Below are positions 20,901 to 35,418 of a stretch of DNA of 64,000 nt, one piece after another. Below the pieces are notes generated by a model. The model ran no database searches. It had not been told where the DNA came from and saw nothing but the letters and a program-made list of their open reading frames with translations. Position numbers and translations under genes: made by a program. Where the stretch lies: contig CP075495.1 in NCBI GenBank assembly GCA_021613535.1, forward strand, positions 6,944,001 through 7,008,000. Direction: 5' to 3'. This DNA is from Adineta vaga (taxonomy: Eukaryota; Rotifera). Numbering within the stretch: position 1 is the stretch's first letter; every line of letters begins with the position of its first letter.

Positions 20901-23900
20901 ATAATCATGTTCAAGAGTTTCATAATGTTTCAAATTTTTTTCATACATTTCACAACGTTTTTCTATTGTTAAATGTTCACGTGCTAACTGATCATATTTT
21001 AATTGAAGATTTATAATACGTTCATTCAATGCGCATTCACGTTCTTTAACAATAGTTAAATGATCATGTTCAATCTAAATACGAAATATTACGATAACTT
21101 CGTTTTATCTTCTTATCTCATTTATTCAGTCTACTCAACACTCATCTATTGACATCAAGTACTTTCAACTTAACCTCTTCACTGTCAAGTTAAAACTATC
21201 AGACACAAACCATGAGACATTTCAAAATAGAAAAATGACTTACTTGTAATTGACTTATTTGTTGCATCATATCTCCAATTCGATCTTGTAAACGTTTATT
21301 TTCTTGTTCAATATCTTCAAATTTCGCTGTTGTTTCCATTTGTTCTCGTTGTTGAATTGCATTTAATTTGAATTGGAGATGCTTATTCTGTGCTTCATAT
21401 TCTGAACGTGTTTTTTCATATTCAATTCTTTGATCTTGTATTTGATTGTGTAATATTAGTTTTTCTTTCGCTAATTGATCATTTTTCATTTCTAAACATT
21501 GAAGATTATTTAAATATTCATTGACTTGTTCATTTAATAGTTGTATATGAATATTTTGTTTATCTTCATCAAGACGTTTTCGATGTATATCAATTTCATA
21601 TCGTTCTTTTAAAGCAATTAATTGATCATTTAATTGTTTATTTTCTATATCATATTTTAATAAACGATTCTTAATTGTTTGCTGAATTTGAGATGTAATC
21701 GATGATGAACGTGTTTCATCCGATTCATAACGAGATTTAATTTCACGTATTTCATCATTTAATGTATCGACTGTATGTGAACTAGAATTTAAATCTAATT
21801 CAAGACGAACTCGATCTTCGAGTAAATGTGAAAGTTTTTCTTGAATTTGATCGCGTTCATTTGTGATAGTTTCAATATCATATTTAAATTTCATTATTTC
21901 AGTTTCACTTTGTAACATTTTATTGATACGTTGTCGATATTCTAAAATGATAGAAATAAGTAAATTTGAAATTCAACAAGAAATTGATTACCTTTAATTT
22001 GTTGTTCAAGATGAGATTGATCTTGTAAAAGAATGTGATCTGAAAGAAAAAATAATAATTAATGAGATCTGTTTTCGTACGTAGACGTAAAAGAATCTTA
22101 CTTTCATTTTGTAATTCTTCTATTTGATTTTTCAATGTATCAATTTCATGAAAGCGTTTATTATACTTCTCTAATTCTTGTTCATGTTTGTCTTTTTCGC
22201 GTAATTTATAATTTAATGAATCAATTTCATCTCGATAAACTCTTGCTAAACGAACACTTTGATTCAGTTCAATATTTTCAGTTTTAAGACGATTTAATTC
22301 CTTTTGTAATAAATCTAATTCTTCTCGCATAGTTTCAATTGTATCCATTTTCTCATCCCTAAATTAAAATAACAATAACAAAAGATTCGTTTAGAAATTA
22401 CAAGAAAAGAAAATAACTTACAATTCTGTTTTCATTTGACGCATTTTTGTTTTATAATCAGTGATTTCAATACCGGGATTTTTCGTTTCTAAATCATTTA
22501 AAAATGTATTTAATGATGTTTGACTTAATGTTGGATGAAGATTCGTTCCACTACTACTACCACTATTTCCACCTATATTGATTAAATTTGATGAACTTGA
22601 TTGATACAATTCAAGTTTTTGTTTTAAACTTTCTTTATCTTGTTCTAATTCAAGAATTTCTTCAAAATAATGATCACGTTCGTTAATTAAATTTGCTAAA
22701 TTTGTAAATAAATATTTCAAACGTTTATCATTATCTGTATTGAAATCATCCGTGAAAAAATATTCTTGTGGTTGAACAAGAGTATTGATTTCATTTGTTA
22801 ATTCTTCAATATGTGGCATCAAAGATTGTTGAACTGATTCATCTAATGTTGTTAAATGTTGAATATGTATTTCTTTTTGATCACCACCCGATACGGAACA
22901 TGCAAATAATAATAATAGAATGCGTTCAATTTCGTCAAACGAATATTCTGAATGAAATGAGAAATTTGTTTGAATAATATGATATAATGTAAAAAAAAGC
23001 AAGCAAGTTTAGCAACAAATATAGCGAAAAGATTACATCATTGGCATGCGTATCTATATTCTTTGAGAATAGAATAAATTATTTTTTGACCGTTGGCGAT
23101 CGTTGTATATGATTTACAGAATACTGATTGCAATAACACATATTTGACCTTGCTAAATCGTCTGTTCATTATCTGTTTGTTCTTAGAAGTTATATGATAT
23201 TCCCTTTTCTATAATCAATTCTGGGAAAAAAAGAAGTTGGTCAACTGCTGATAGACCCTCGAGGCTAGCAATCTATTCTTTTATATTGTCAATCAACAGA
23301 CAAGAAAAGTAATCTATAATCTACAATGCTAGATAAATAAGAACCTCATATTATATATCATCACTTTTCAAAAAAGTATTTGTTCCACAATATCTAACAG
23401 TATGATAAAGAGACTGATCTTTTTTTTAAACCTTGACTTATAGTTACCAAGAATAATTATGAATGAAACCTTACAAAAACTAGCCTCATTTACATTTACC
23501 TTATTCTATTAAAACTCAAAAATAGAAATTATGACAGAAAAAAAACAACTTTTTCTTGTGCTACAAAACCAACCTGCATATGGATCATGAGCAATAACAT
23601 AAATGTTAGGCAATTTAGCCACAATTGTATAGCGAAGCACATCCTTCAGGCAATCAAAGCATATGAACAACAAAGCAAAAAGAAAAAAAAGTCCTACTTG
23701 TACGAATGATCGAATACTTCGTAGAATAAAATCTAAATTTACTAATCGACTACTTGTATCTGCTGCTTCATTTGGTAAACGAGAATTTTGTAATCGAGGA
23801 TCACTAATCGATGAAAAAAAAACAAACAAATCTTTTATTTTTTTTCTTTTCTATTTTGTTCATTCACTTACATTGAACGAATAATTGCATGAAAGCATGT

Positions 23901-24023
23901 ACTATTGATTAATTGTTCATAGGATAATTTATTTTCGATTTTAAGAAAATTTTCAGCCCAAAGAATTAATGGATGTTTTAAAAATTCATTTGTATCGCGT
24001 GTAACTATCGAAATCGTATTCAT
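17931..24023 (-). CDS. CCDC88: Girdin/Daple (CCDC88) family coiled-coil protein
   Basis: Read on the minus strand from ATG 24021-24023 to stop 17931-17933, over about 18 exons and roughly 1,400 residues. Exons 1-4 (23872-24023, 23698-23803, 23574-23643, 22422-22947) form the N-terminal Hook-type calponin-homology domain, with LPNIYVIAHDPYA followed by RILLLLFACSV and a later LINERD, as in vertebrate CCDC88A/B/C. The next exon (22102-22358) gives the family-typical SVRLARVYRDEIDSLNYKLR, the start of a very long coiled coil running through about 19230. The C-terminal part (19200-17931) is Ser/Arg-rich and disordered, and ends TEFGAI. Family members link dynein, actin or trimeric G proteins to membranes and polarity complexes. 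I did not find a clear G-alpha-binding motif by eye. A 626-nt intron (22948-23573) separates the third and fourth exons. Upstream exons are possible, because the ATG follows a pyrimidine tract and TAG. Confidence 0.88.
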
Positions 24024-25048
24024 ATCCTATAACAACAACAACAACACTCAAAATGAAATGTTCTCTATCTCTTTCTAACTGACCGATCGGACAAATTTAC
24101 TCACTGGCGCTACCGTACATTTGACCAGCAATAATGTATGTGGCGCACACTGTCTTGAACATAAAAAGTCAATTGCAGAACACGCAGAATAGAGTATAGA
24201 TTTCAATAAAAAAACGTCTGAATCAAAATGGACCATTGTATTCTACAGTTCATTAACTTCATCATCAACAAAAAAAATCAAAAATCATGAATGCTGTGAG
24301 AGTAGTCATATTCGAAACGGAATGTGTAAAACTAATGGGAATGAAATAACTTATCAATAATACACATTCATGTCTTATTTCTTGAAAGTATACGAATTTA
24401 ACCTGAATATCAGAGTCAATATTCTCACGATTAATTTAAAATTTAAATTTTATGAAAATGTACATTTTAATGAATGAAAACTAATGATTGTTAGACAGAC
24501 AGTAAAACGTTTTATTTCACTATGGTGATTATCAATAGACGTTCATTGACGTTTCATCTAGACTTGTATGAACTAAAAAAAAAGGTTAATTCATATTTCT
24601 TCTGATTAATATTTCAAAAAAATCTTCAACGATCATTGACCGAGAAAAGTCATTTGTAAACTCGCGGATATTACTGATTATACTTTCCTCGTATTTTTCC
24701 GCATTTTTTATATAGAAAACTAACGGCATCTACTGCTACATTTACTTAGACTATATTTACTGATTGGTTTTGCAGATCTAGATGTGAGCTATTCAGATCT
24801 TAGTAGTATGTATGTATGTGCAACACATGCAATTATTACTATCATCTCTATTTCTCTCCGTTCTTGTTCTTTTTCTTTTTCTACCGACAACGTTATTTTT
24901 TCGAGTAGAATGTGTTGTTTTCTCGTTGAAATAGCATTGAGGCAAACGTTAATATGCGCGTGCAATGTAAGAACAATGACATATACTACAAATAAGAAGA
25001 ACAAAATACGATTTATCTTTGAAAAACAATTGTCGACAAGGGGTTTGA
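24024..25048. other. Divergent intergenic region between CCDC88 (-) and FLVCR-like (+)
   Basis: About 1 kb of AT-rich sequence with no coding frame that fits either neighbour. It probably contains both promoters and 5' UTRs. No unambiguous core-promoter element is visible. Confidence 0.5.
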
Positions 25049-27198
25049 ATGGCAACTACACAGGAAAAAGATTATCTGTCATGTCCATCATGTAAGTTGA
25101 AGGTTAAGAATTGTTTTATTTAAACTGATAAGAAGAGATCAAAGACACTCGATGATAATAAAAGAAGAAGAAGAAGAAGAAGAAGAACGACCAAAGACGA
25201 AAGAAAATTAACAACCATTTTCTCTTTTCTTTTCGTTTATGAATTACGTAGCTTCAAATGACGAACAGAATAATGTTGAAACCAACAATTACTCAATTAC
25301 ACCTAGAACATATAAAGTTTATCCACGACGGTTTGCGATTCTAACTATTTTTTGTATATGTTCATTATCAAGTGGTTTTCAATGGATTGAATATGTAATT
25401 ATACAAAATATTATCGTACGATATTATAATGAAAGTTTACCTGGAGATGATGATGCAAAAAATAATGCTGTGACTTGGACTAGTCTTAGTTATATGGTAA
25501 CCTATATTAAGAATTCTTGTTCAATGAAGTATACAAACATATCATTAATATTTAAATAGGTTACTTATATTCCATTGATGTTTCCAGCCATGTGGCTATT
25601 GGATCGTTATGGAATGAAAATAACATGTTCAACGGGTGCTTTTCTTAATTGCCTTGGTGCAGTGATAAAATGCTTTAGTGTAGGAACAAATCGTTGGTGG
25701 ATTGCATTTACAGGACAAATAGTTTGTGCATGTGCACAATCATTTACATTAGGTAAATGAATTTAAATAATGTTAAAAAAATCAATATTGATCGGTAATT
25801 TTTAAGGTATTCCACCATATTTAGCAGCTACTTGGTTTAGTAGTGATAGTGTTTCAACCGTAACAGCTATTGCTGTTTTTGGAAATCAAGTATGATACAA
25901 TAATCATATTTCCAATTAAATTTCATCTTGAATTTAGGTTGGTATTGCATTGGGATTTTTTATTCCAACAATATTAGTGCCAGATGTACAAGATATTGAT
26001 TTGATTGGTGAACGTTTAAGATTATTATACTATATTGTGACATTTATTTCTTTGATATGTTTTATTAGTATGGTTATTGGTAGGTTAAATTAAGAATATG
26101 ATTTTCATTGATTGAATACGATTCAATCTTATTTATTAAGTTTTCCGTGGTCGTCCGCCAACACCACCTTCGCGAGCACAGGAAATGGCTCTTCAAACAT
26201 CTGAACAAAATTATTTACAAACCTTAAAACGTTTACTAATGAATCGATGGTTTCTTCTTTTGTTAATTTCTTACGGTAGTTTTTCATTGATTAGAAAAGA
26301 AAGAAAGAAAGAAAATCTTTTCACTATTTTATTGTTCAATAGGTCTAAATACGGGTGCTTTTTATTCTCTTTCAACGTTATTAAATCCTGTGTACTTGTG
26401 GTATTTTGATGTAAGTGAATGGAAATATACGATGAAAACGGTAGTTCAACATATTTGTTTTTAAATTATAGAAAAAAACAGAGCACGCTAGTCGATATGT
26501 CGGTACAATTGGAATGCTTATGATTATTGGTGGTATTTTTGGTAGTCTTGTTGGTGGATATATTTTAGATAGATCTAAAGCTTACAAGTAATTATAACCA
26601 TATGGTTCTTCTTCAAACAGTAAAAGCTTCAATGATTTTCTTTATATTCAAAATAGAACAGTGACATTTGCTGTTTATGTTCTCTCGTTTTTATCGATGT
26701 TATTGTTTACATCAACTGTACATCTTCATGAATATGTTGCTTTCATCACAATGACGATCGTTGGGTAAGAAGATTTTGATCTTTCCATATAGTTTGATGA
26801 TCTTTTTTATAGGTTTTTTATGACCGGATATTTACCTGTTGGTTTTGAATATGGTGTAGAAATTACTTATCCAGAAAATGAAGCAATATCAAGTAGTTTA
26901 TTAAATGTTAGCGCTCAGGTAAGACTTTTGAAAATATAACGGATTGTATGAAAATAATTCCTAGTAGATCTTTGGTTTATGTACAACGCAAATTCAAGAA
27001 TATTTAATATTCAAACAACGTAAAGTTCTTCTTTCAAATATCGTATTATGTATTATTCTTGTTGTTGGTACAATTATCACTTTACTTATTCGTTCACCTT
27101 TACGTCGACAAAATGCTCAACTTAGTGTTGACAATTTGCTGGATAACACTGGATCACTTGCTGTTGTTTCGAATACTACTTCAACAGTGAATGCATGA
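25049..27198 (+). CDS. FLVCR: FLVCR-family major facilitator transporter (heme/choline type)
   Basis: Preferred model: a short first exon 25049-25091, spliced to 25252-25496, then 25560-25752, 25807-25889, 25938-26079, 26141-26275, 26343-26410, 26472-26587, 26657-26764, 26813-26918 and 26968-27198. An alternative start is the ATG at 25239. The product has about 12 hydrophobic segments. FLVCR signatures appear in order: [10 protein letters not shown] in TM1, [17 protein letters not shown] between TM2 and TM3, [40 protein letters not shown], and [21 protein letters not shown] with [12 protein letters not shown] near the C-terminus. Vertebrate FLVCR1/2 are plasma-membrane or mitochondrial transporters linked to heme and choline/ethanolamine movement. 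Which substrate is used here cannot be told. Length and motif order are normal for the family. The intron after exon 1 holds a GAA microsatellite. Confidence 0.92.
25161..25188. repeat. GAA trinucleotide microsatellite in the first FLVCR intron
   Basis: About nine tandem AAG/GAA units inside the proposed intron 25092-25251. Confidence 0.85.
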
Positions 27199-28286
27199 AA
27201 ATATCATGAATGTTGTGAAAATTTTGTTTGAAATGGTAGAACATTTGTTCTTTTCTTCCCAATTGTTAAAATTAGAATTTCTAGTTGATTTCGTATATTA
27301 ATAATAATAATAAATCTGTATTGTTATTAATCATCGTATTTTTTAGCACATCAATTTCGTATGAAAATGATAATACAAAAGACATTTACACTTCAAGTGT
27401 AATATTGTTTTAAAAGAATCCCCCCGAAATGAGAAAATGTGTTCTGAGTCTGCTGCAAATCTATGTCAAATATTGGCAGCGGGGTCATTATATAACGTCT
27501 TGGTTCATGTATAATTAGACTATTTTTCTTCAATCATGCGTCATATTCACTTCTTCTAGAATCTAAAGTCATAGAAACAAAGATTAGAAATGCTTGGTTC
27601 CATAGTGATTCTCTATATCGTTACATTTGAAATATTTTTTATTTTAAATACGAATCACAACAATTTTGGCTAGTCTTTATCGATATCAATTACTTCGTGC
27701 TTAGTTTCTAATGGTTGAGATCGGCTATCAATTGTATATGCCATATTCATGGAGTTTGAACAAGGATCGAAAGTAATAGTTTATTGCAAAATAAATAACG
27801 TTTGTTCTATGCGTCAGCAGCATATAACTGTCTTCCGAAATGTACCTTGAAGATTACGTCACAAAAATGACACATATCAGTTGCATATTGAATACTGAGA
27901 ACAGTGCGAAAAACAATGATGTATAACTTATAGTAAAACGAATGTCCTGAAATGGAACAGTACACACGTCAAGTAGTTGAAAGAAGAGACACTTCTATTG
28001 ATATCAATGACAAACATCAATTGTCTATTCATAGTGATTTGATTTACCATGAAACAGTGAAAACAATTTAGTTTGAATGTTTATTAAACATTAAGATATA
28101 GTTATGAAGGAATTTATTTTCCTTCGTTTAAATACAGACGTTACTGAACAAAAATAATATTAGTATTTAGCTGTAGACATTTTGTTTTCTTTTGTTAGGA
28201 TTATCACCCTTTGGTAAAAAAAGCTATACTACGTTTGAATAAGGTTAGTCTTGATAGATTTATTCATTTGCATTAGTATCAAGCTG
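27199..28286. other. Convergent 3' intergenic region
   Basis: Lies between the stops of the FLVCR-like gene and the low-complexity gene. It contains ATAATAATAATAA about 100 bases after the FLVCR stop (27298-27312), which may include a poly(A) signal. No coding frame is supported. Confidence 0.5.
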
Positions 28287-30366
28287 TTATTCTTCTTTAG
28301 ATGCTAAACTCATTTGGGATGTTTGATATTCTGATCTTTCTAAAGTCGAATCGTTATCATCGCTCATTTTTTTTTCAAATTGTTCTTGTTCTTGTTCTTC
28401 TTCTTCTTGTTCTTCTTCTTCTCGTTCCTCATCTACTTCATGTATAGTCATATTTTGTCGTAGGTCTTGTAGTGGTGATTTCCTAAGTAAGACAGGTGAT
28501 GTTGATCGATCTGATGAAGGTGATTTTCTTTTGGATTTATTATTTGATGAATAACGAGAATGTGTTTTATAATTCTCTTTTTCTAATGTCGGTGGAGAAT
28601 AGAGTGCTGATGATGGAACCGAATCGTTAGATGATATCAGATGATGTTCATTTTCTTTTGCTGATGATAACAAAGAAGATAAAGTTGGTGAACCGTAATA
28701 TTCTTTTATGCGACGTTTTTCACGTTGTTGTTGACAAATAGCACAATCATATTCTGATACTGATGAACCTGAATGATGACGACGTCGACGCGACAGAAAT
28801 GATACACGATTACCATGCCCATGTGCCAAAGGTTTAGGATTCTCAGTTGCATACAATCGTCGTTTGCTTTTCTTTTTGCTAACGGTCGTTGTAACCATTT
28901 GAGTAACCGAATCTTTTGGTAACCAACCAGAATCGGAAACGAGTTCTCCACATAAGATAGGAGGAAGAACTGGATCGGTACGTGGTGTCGATGAATATAT
29001 ATTATGATGTGTTAGAGAAAAACGTGGTATAGACGGTATATAACGACGAAAACGATCAGAAGAAGTTTCACCAGTGCCATCAGATCGACGGCGAGATTTA
29101 GCCTTACTTGCGGTAACATTTCCATTATGACTTGTGTTTAACGAAGCAATAGACAAACTAGATAAGATTGGTTGACCAATTAATGAATTCGATTGATCAT
29201 ATGAATTATAGACTGGTAATGTACCTCTTGTTGAGTCATTATATGTAATTGATTGCTGACTTGAATCATAATGAGATGCTAATACCGTATGTTGTCCTAT
29301 AGCACCATTTGTATATGCTCCGTGAGATGACTGTAAAGAATCAGCACATACAAGAGGTAAAGGTTGTTGTGGATTAGCAATAATAGGTGGAGCAACAACG
29401 GATACAGGTTGCACGACTGGTACTTGTTGAACACAAGGTACTGGCATAGGAGCAGGATATGGAGCAGGATATGGTTGAGGCGCACTGACAGGACGCGGAT
29501 AATAAGTTGCAGCTGGAGGCATAACTGGAGGTGCAGATGGTACACAGGATTGTGCACCATAGCTATAGGGAGGTGTATTATTGCTGTATGCTGGTGAGGA
29601 CAATAGAGGATTTGGTGTACCATACGGAATAGTCATGACCATACCAACATTATTGGGAAAATCGATTGCTGGAGGACGATAAGGCATTGGACCGGTAGTT
29701 AAAGCAGACATAAATGATGCTGGCGTCATCCAATTAACAGGATTCGTCGATGCCATCGGATACATACCTTGTACTAATGGATTAAATGCAATAGGTAATG
29801 GTGTAGCAGCAGCCATCATTGGAGCATTCATTGGCATACTATATGACTGTGGCATACAACAAGGCATCGATGGCATACTATATGATTGTCGCATAGGACA
29901 GAACATAGCCGACATATTCGGCATCATTGCTCCAGCACCACTACCAGGAAAACTAGCATTACCAAGTGCACCCATCCCTTGCATTTGTCTATACTGTGCA
30001 AAGCTATTCATCGCAAATGGCATCATTTGCATTGTAGTGTTACCCAGATAATAGTTTCCATAGTTCCATGGAGGAACTCCAGGCATTTGGTTTAATCCTA
30101 AATGAAACATGAGAATCAAATTTGTTTTTGTTCTCTTAAAAGTACTATATACCTTGAGCATATAAACCACCATACCTAGTGGGTCGAGGAACCGTAGGTC
30201 CTCTATATAGATTGCCAATTGTTTGAGTTGGTACATAATCAAATCCATTTTCTGTGTAAGCACCATATGCACTTAATCCACCACTGGGATTATAGGTTGC
30301 TGGAGGTGGTACAGGACTGTAGAAGGGATCTGTTGCTGCCCGGTTCCTACCGAAGCGACCTCCCAT
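28287..30366 (-). CDS. Unrecognised low-complexity Met/Pro/Ser-rich protein with acidic tail
   Basis: Two exons on the minus strand: 30153-30366, starting MGGRFGRNRAATDPFYSP, and 28287-30097. The 55-nt intron keeps frame; total about 672 residues. N-terminal residues 1-72 are Gly/Tyr/Pro/Arg-rich. Residues about 73-200 are dominated by Met, Pro, Asn and Ala. A Pro/Tyr/Val-rich stretch follows (about 260-310). The second half is basic and Ser-rich, with a possible zinc-binding pair CAICQQ near residue 515, and the end is a Glu-rich run before SLASKEE. No signal peptide, transmembrane segment or named domain is visible. The N-terminal composition is that of prion-like or RNA-granule proteins, which is only a compositional analogy. 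The long uninterrupted frame and consistent splice join support a real gene. Function unknown. Confidence 0.75.
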
Positions 30367-31248
30367 TATTACTTATCTTTATAAGCGTTGATTTAAATCT
30401 ATCAATGTCGCTTATCTCAATATTTATGCGTCACATTAATATGTTCGTCTTCCAACAACGATGTTAACAAAAAATATGTGGTTCGATAAACATATGAATG
30501 GTTATTGGCGAGTGATTTTTCTTCCTTCGAAAAGACACCTTCTCTCCCTTCCGTTGCAGTGTGATTTTCTTTAGTTTTCTTTTTCTTCTTTGCTTTCGTT
30601 ATTTCATCAAGCGTGCCTATTCGTCCAAACAAACCACATATACATATATATATATATATATCGAAACATATCAGTAGGCACTTGTATTAAACAGCATGCA
30701 ATACTTTTCAGCCTTGTAAAATTAGAAATACCTTTTCATACGCGAAGGATTGTCTCTGTCGCAAGGTCTCTATTGATAGTATAACCAAAATAATCAGTTG
30801 ATAATCATCACAAATACTCAATATACTCTTAAAAATATTGATAGCATAGCGATAATCATTTATTCTTGTGTACAACAAGGACATATGAACAGACTTCAAT
30901 TTATTATTTCCTTATTTTTTCCTACTGAAATACAATCATTTTCTACCTACAAATGCATTCAAGGTCTTTTATTCAATCAATCAATGTTTCTTCAATAAAT
31001 TTGTTTATAAAATTTCATTTGTTAATTAATACGAAGGTAAATTGTCGATAGGAGTGTAAATAAAAAAGAAAATTACTAAATTATCTCTGTCACATTTATT
31101 ATGTATTGTTTTACGATACAGAGACAAAAGAAAAAACGAAACCAGACAGACACATCAAGGCATATAGAACAAAGACAATGAATCTTGTACAAAAGAAAAA
31201 CACAAAACGAATCTTTCCAGATAAATGTATGTCTCTTATTTCTTCGTA
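30367..31248. other. Intergenic region upstream of the low-complexity gene and downstream of U2AF2
   Basis: Contains a TA run (30642-30661) and no supportable gene. It should hold the promoter of the minus-strand gene ending at 30366 and the 3' UTR of U2AF2. Confidence 0.5.
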
Positions 31249-33691
<2,443 letters not shown>

Positions 33692-35418
33692 TTGATTTCA
33701 AATAAAACAAATTCTATCTGAAAAAGAAAACAGAAAATTTTGTATTATTGCATCAAATGGAATGGAATGGATATGAAATATAACAGAAACAATTCAATTC
33801 AATTCATATTTGTTTGTTAATCATTCATTCATCCATATTCATCTAACTAATAATCTACAATATAGAGGTCCTCAACCAATTAAACTTTATGAAAACTGTA
33901 GAGGACGTTAACAAACAGCAAGTATCTATCTATGATAATACTATATGCAAAATATAGCATGAAAATACATTTTTGTCTATCAAAGATTTCAAATTTAGGA
34001 AAAATCGATGATTTTAAACTATAAACTGAATGTATCAACCAACCTTGAGAGGTTATATCTCGAAATCATATTTATTAGAAGATCACAAAGTAAGTAAATT
34101 CTTTCAACTCATCTTAGCATATATTCAAGAGATCAATTAGTCATTCAACTCAATATTTCTTCTCAAAATGATCTTATTTCATGTCCTTGATTTTAAAATA
34201 GTCTCTTCACAACTATAATAATTTTTAAAGTTCAATCACGTACATCCGGACGACTGTTTCATTTTATTCCCTGACTAAATAATGATAGTAGGTTAACAAT
34301 GCCAAGGTTAATTGTCAAGACACGATTGACAGGTATTTTAGTCATAAACATCTCAAAGATCACGTCTAGTGCATTTTTAGACTCGAAAAAAAAAATATCT
34401 GTCTCAAAAGTTTTCAATTTCAAATTGATCAAATCAAGGTTTTTTTTCATGAAAATCTAAAATTCTTAAATATTTAGTGTATTTATCATGCAATTGTCTT
34501 GCATGATAGATTTGTTTTTGATTGTTCTTTATAATTCTCTTCGAACATGAAAGTTAAATGATCGAATATTCATCTGAATGTGCGTGTTTCTCTCTCTCTC
34601 TCTTGTTCTCTCTATTCCGGTTGCTGTATGTGGGAATAATATTCTCTCTATATGTCCTTACCTTGTAACCCAGGTTACTATAAAAAAAAAGAAGAGAAGA
34701 AAGAGGTAAAGGTAAGCACTATTCGTTCCTCTTGTTCTCTCTTTCCTCGTTCATCATCATATACAGTTGAGTTGTACAAAGTGTATAGCCAATTTAACTA
34801 GTCTTGTTATTATGTCTTAGAACTGTAGCTTCAGTCTTTTTCCTTTTTTTTCTTCTTCTTCGTCTTCTCTACTTTTACTTGTCGATAGAGTGGAGATCAC
34901 ACATGCAAAGAGGATTATTCTTTTAGATGGAAAAAAGAAAGAAAGAAAAGACGTTGTTATTGTTGTACGGTATTGTACGTTCTCTCAATTAGACTTTTTT
35001 TCTCTTGTTACTCATAGTATTTTTTTTATCTATAATGAGTAAAGAAAGACAAGCAAACGACTTTCGACACAATTATTTTAGTTTAAAGGATTGATGTTCT
35101 TGTCAACGTTGTATAACATCGAACTAATGTGGTTTTTTTCTTTTTTCGCGCATACTTCACAATTGTCGTCGAGTAAATGTGAAGATGAAGACAACTGTTG
35201 TTCGATTAATATTATAAATCTATATATAGACTTCAATAGACAACTAAATGTTTGACAATATATATATATTACATATGACACCAATCGTACTAGACATCTA
35301 TTATATTCTTAACATTTTCTTCTTTTTTTCTTCTTTAGATCGATGATATCATCAACTACAAGCAATGCAAATCATGTCATGTTTATGATGGGATATAATC
35401 TTTCATTGAACATCAAAA
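33692..35418. other. Divergent intergenic region between U2AF2 (-) and the microexon gene (+)
   Basis: About 1.7 kb without a supportable gene. It contains a CT repeat (34590-34605), a short palindrome GTAACC-CA-GGTTAC near 34666-34679, and TA runs near 35258. Both neighbours' 5' UTRs probably lie here. Confidence 0.5.

Noticed and set aside
29364-29597. Plus-strand Trp/Arg-rich open frame
   Set aside because: Shadow of the low-complexity Pro/Tyr/Val-rich minus-strand exon. Composition is an artefact of the complementary repeats.
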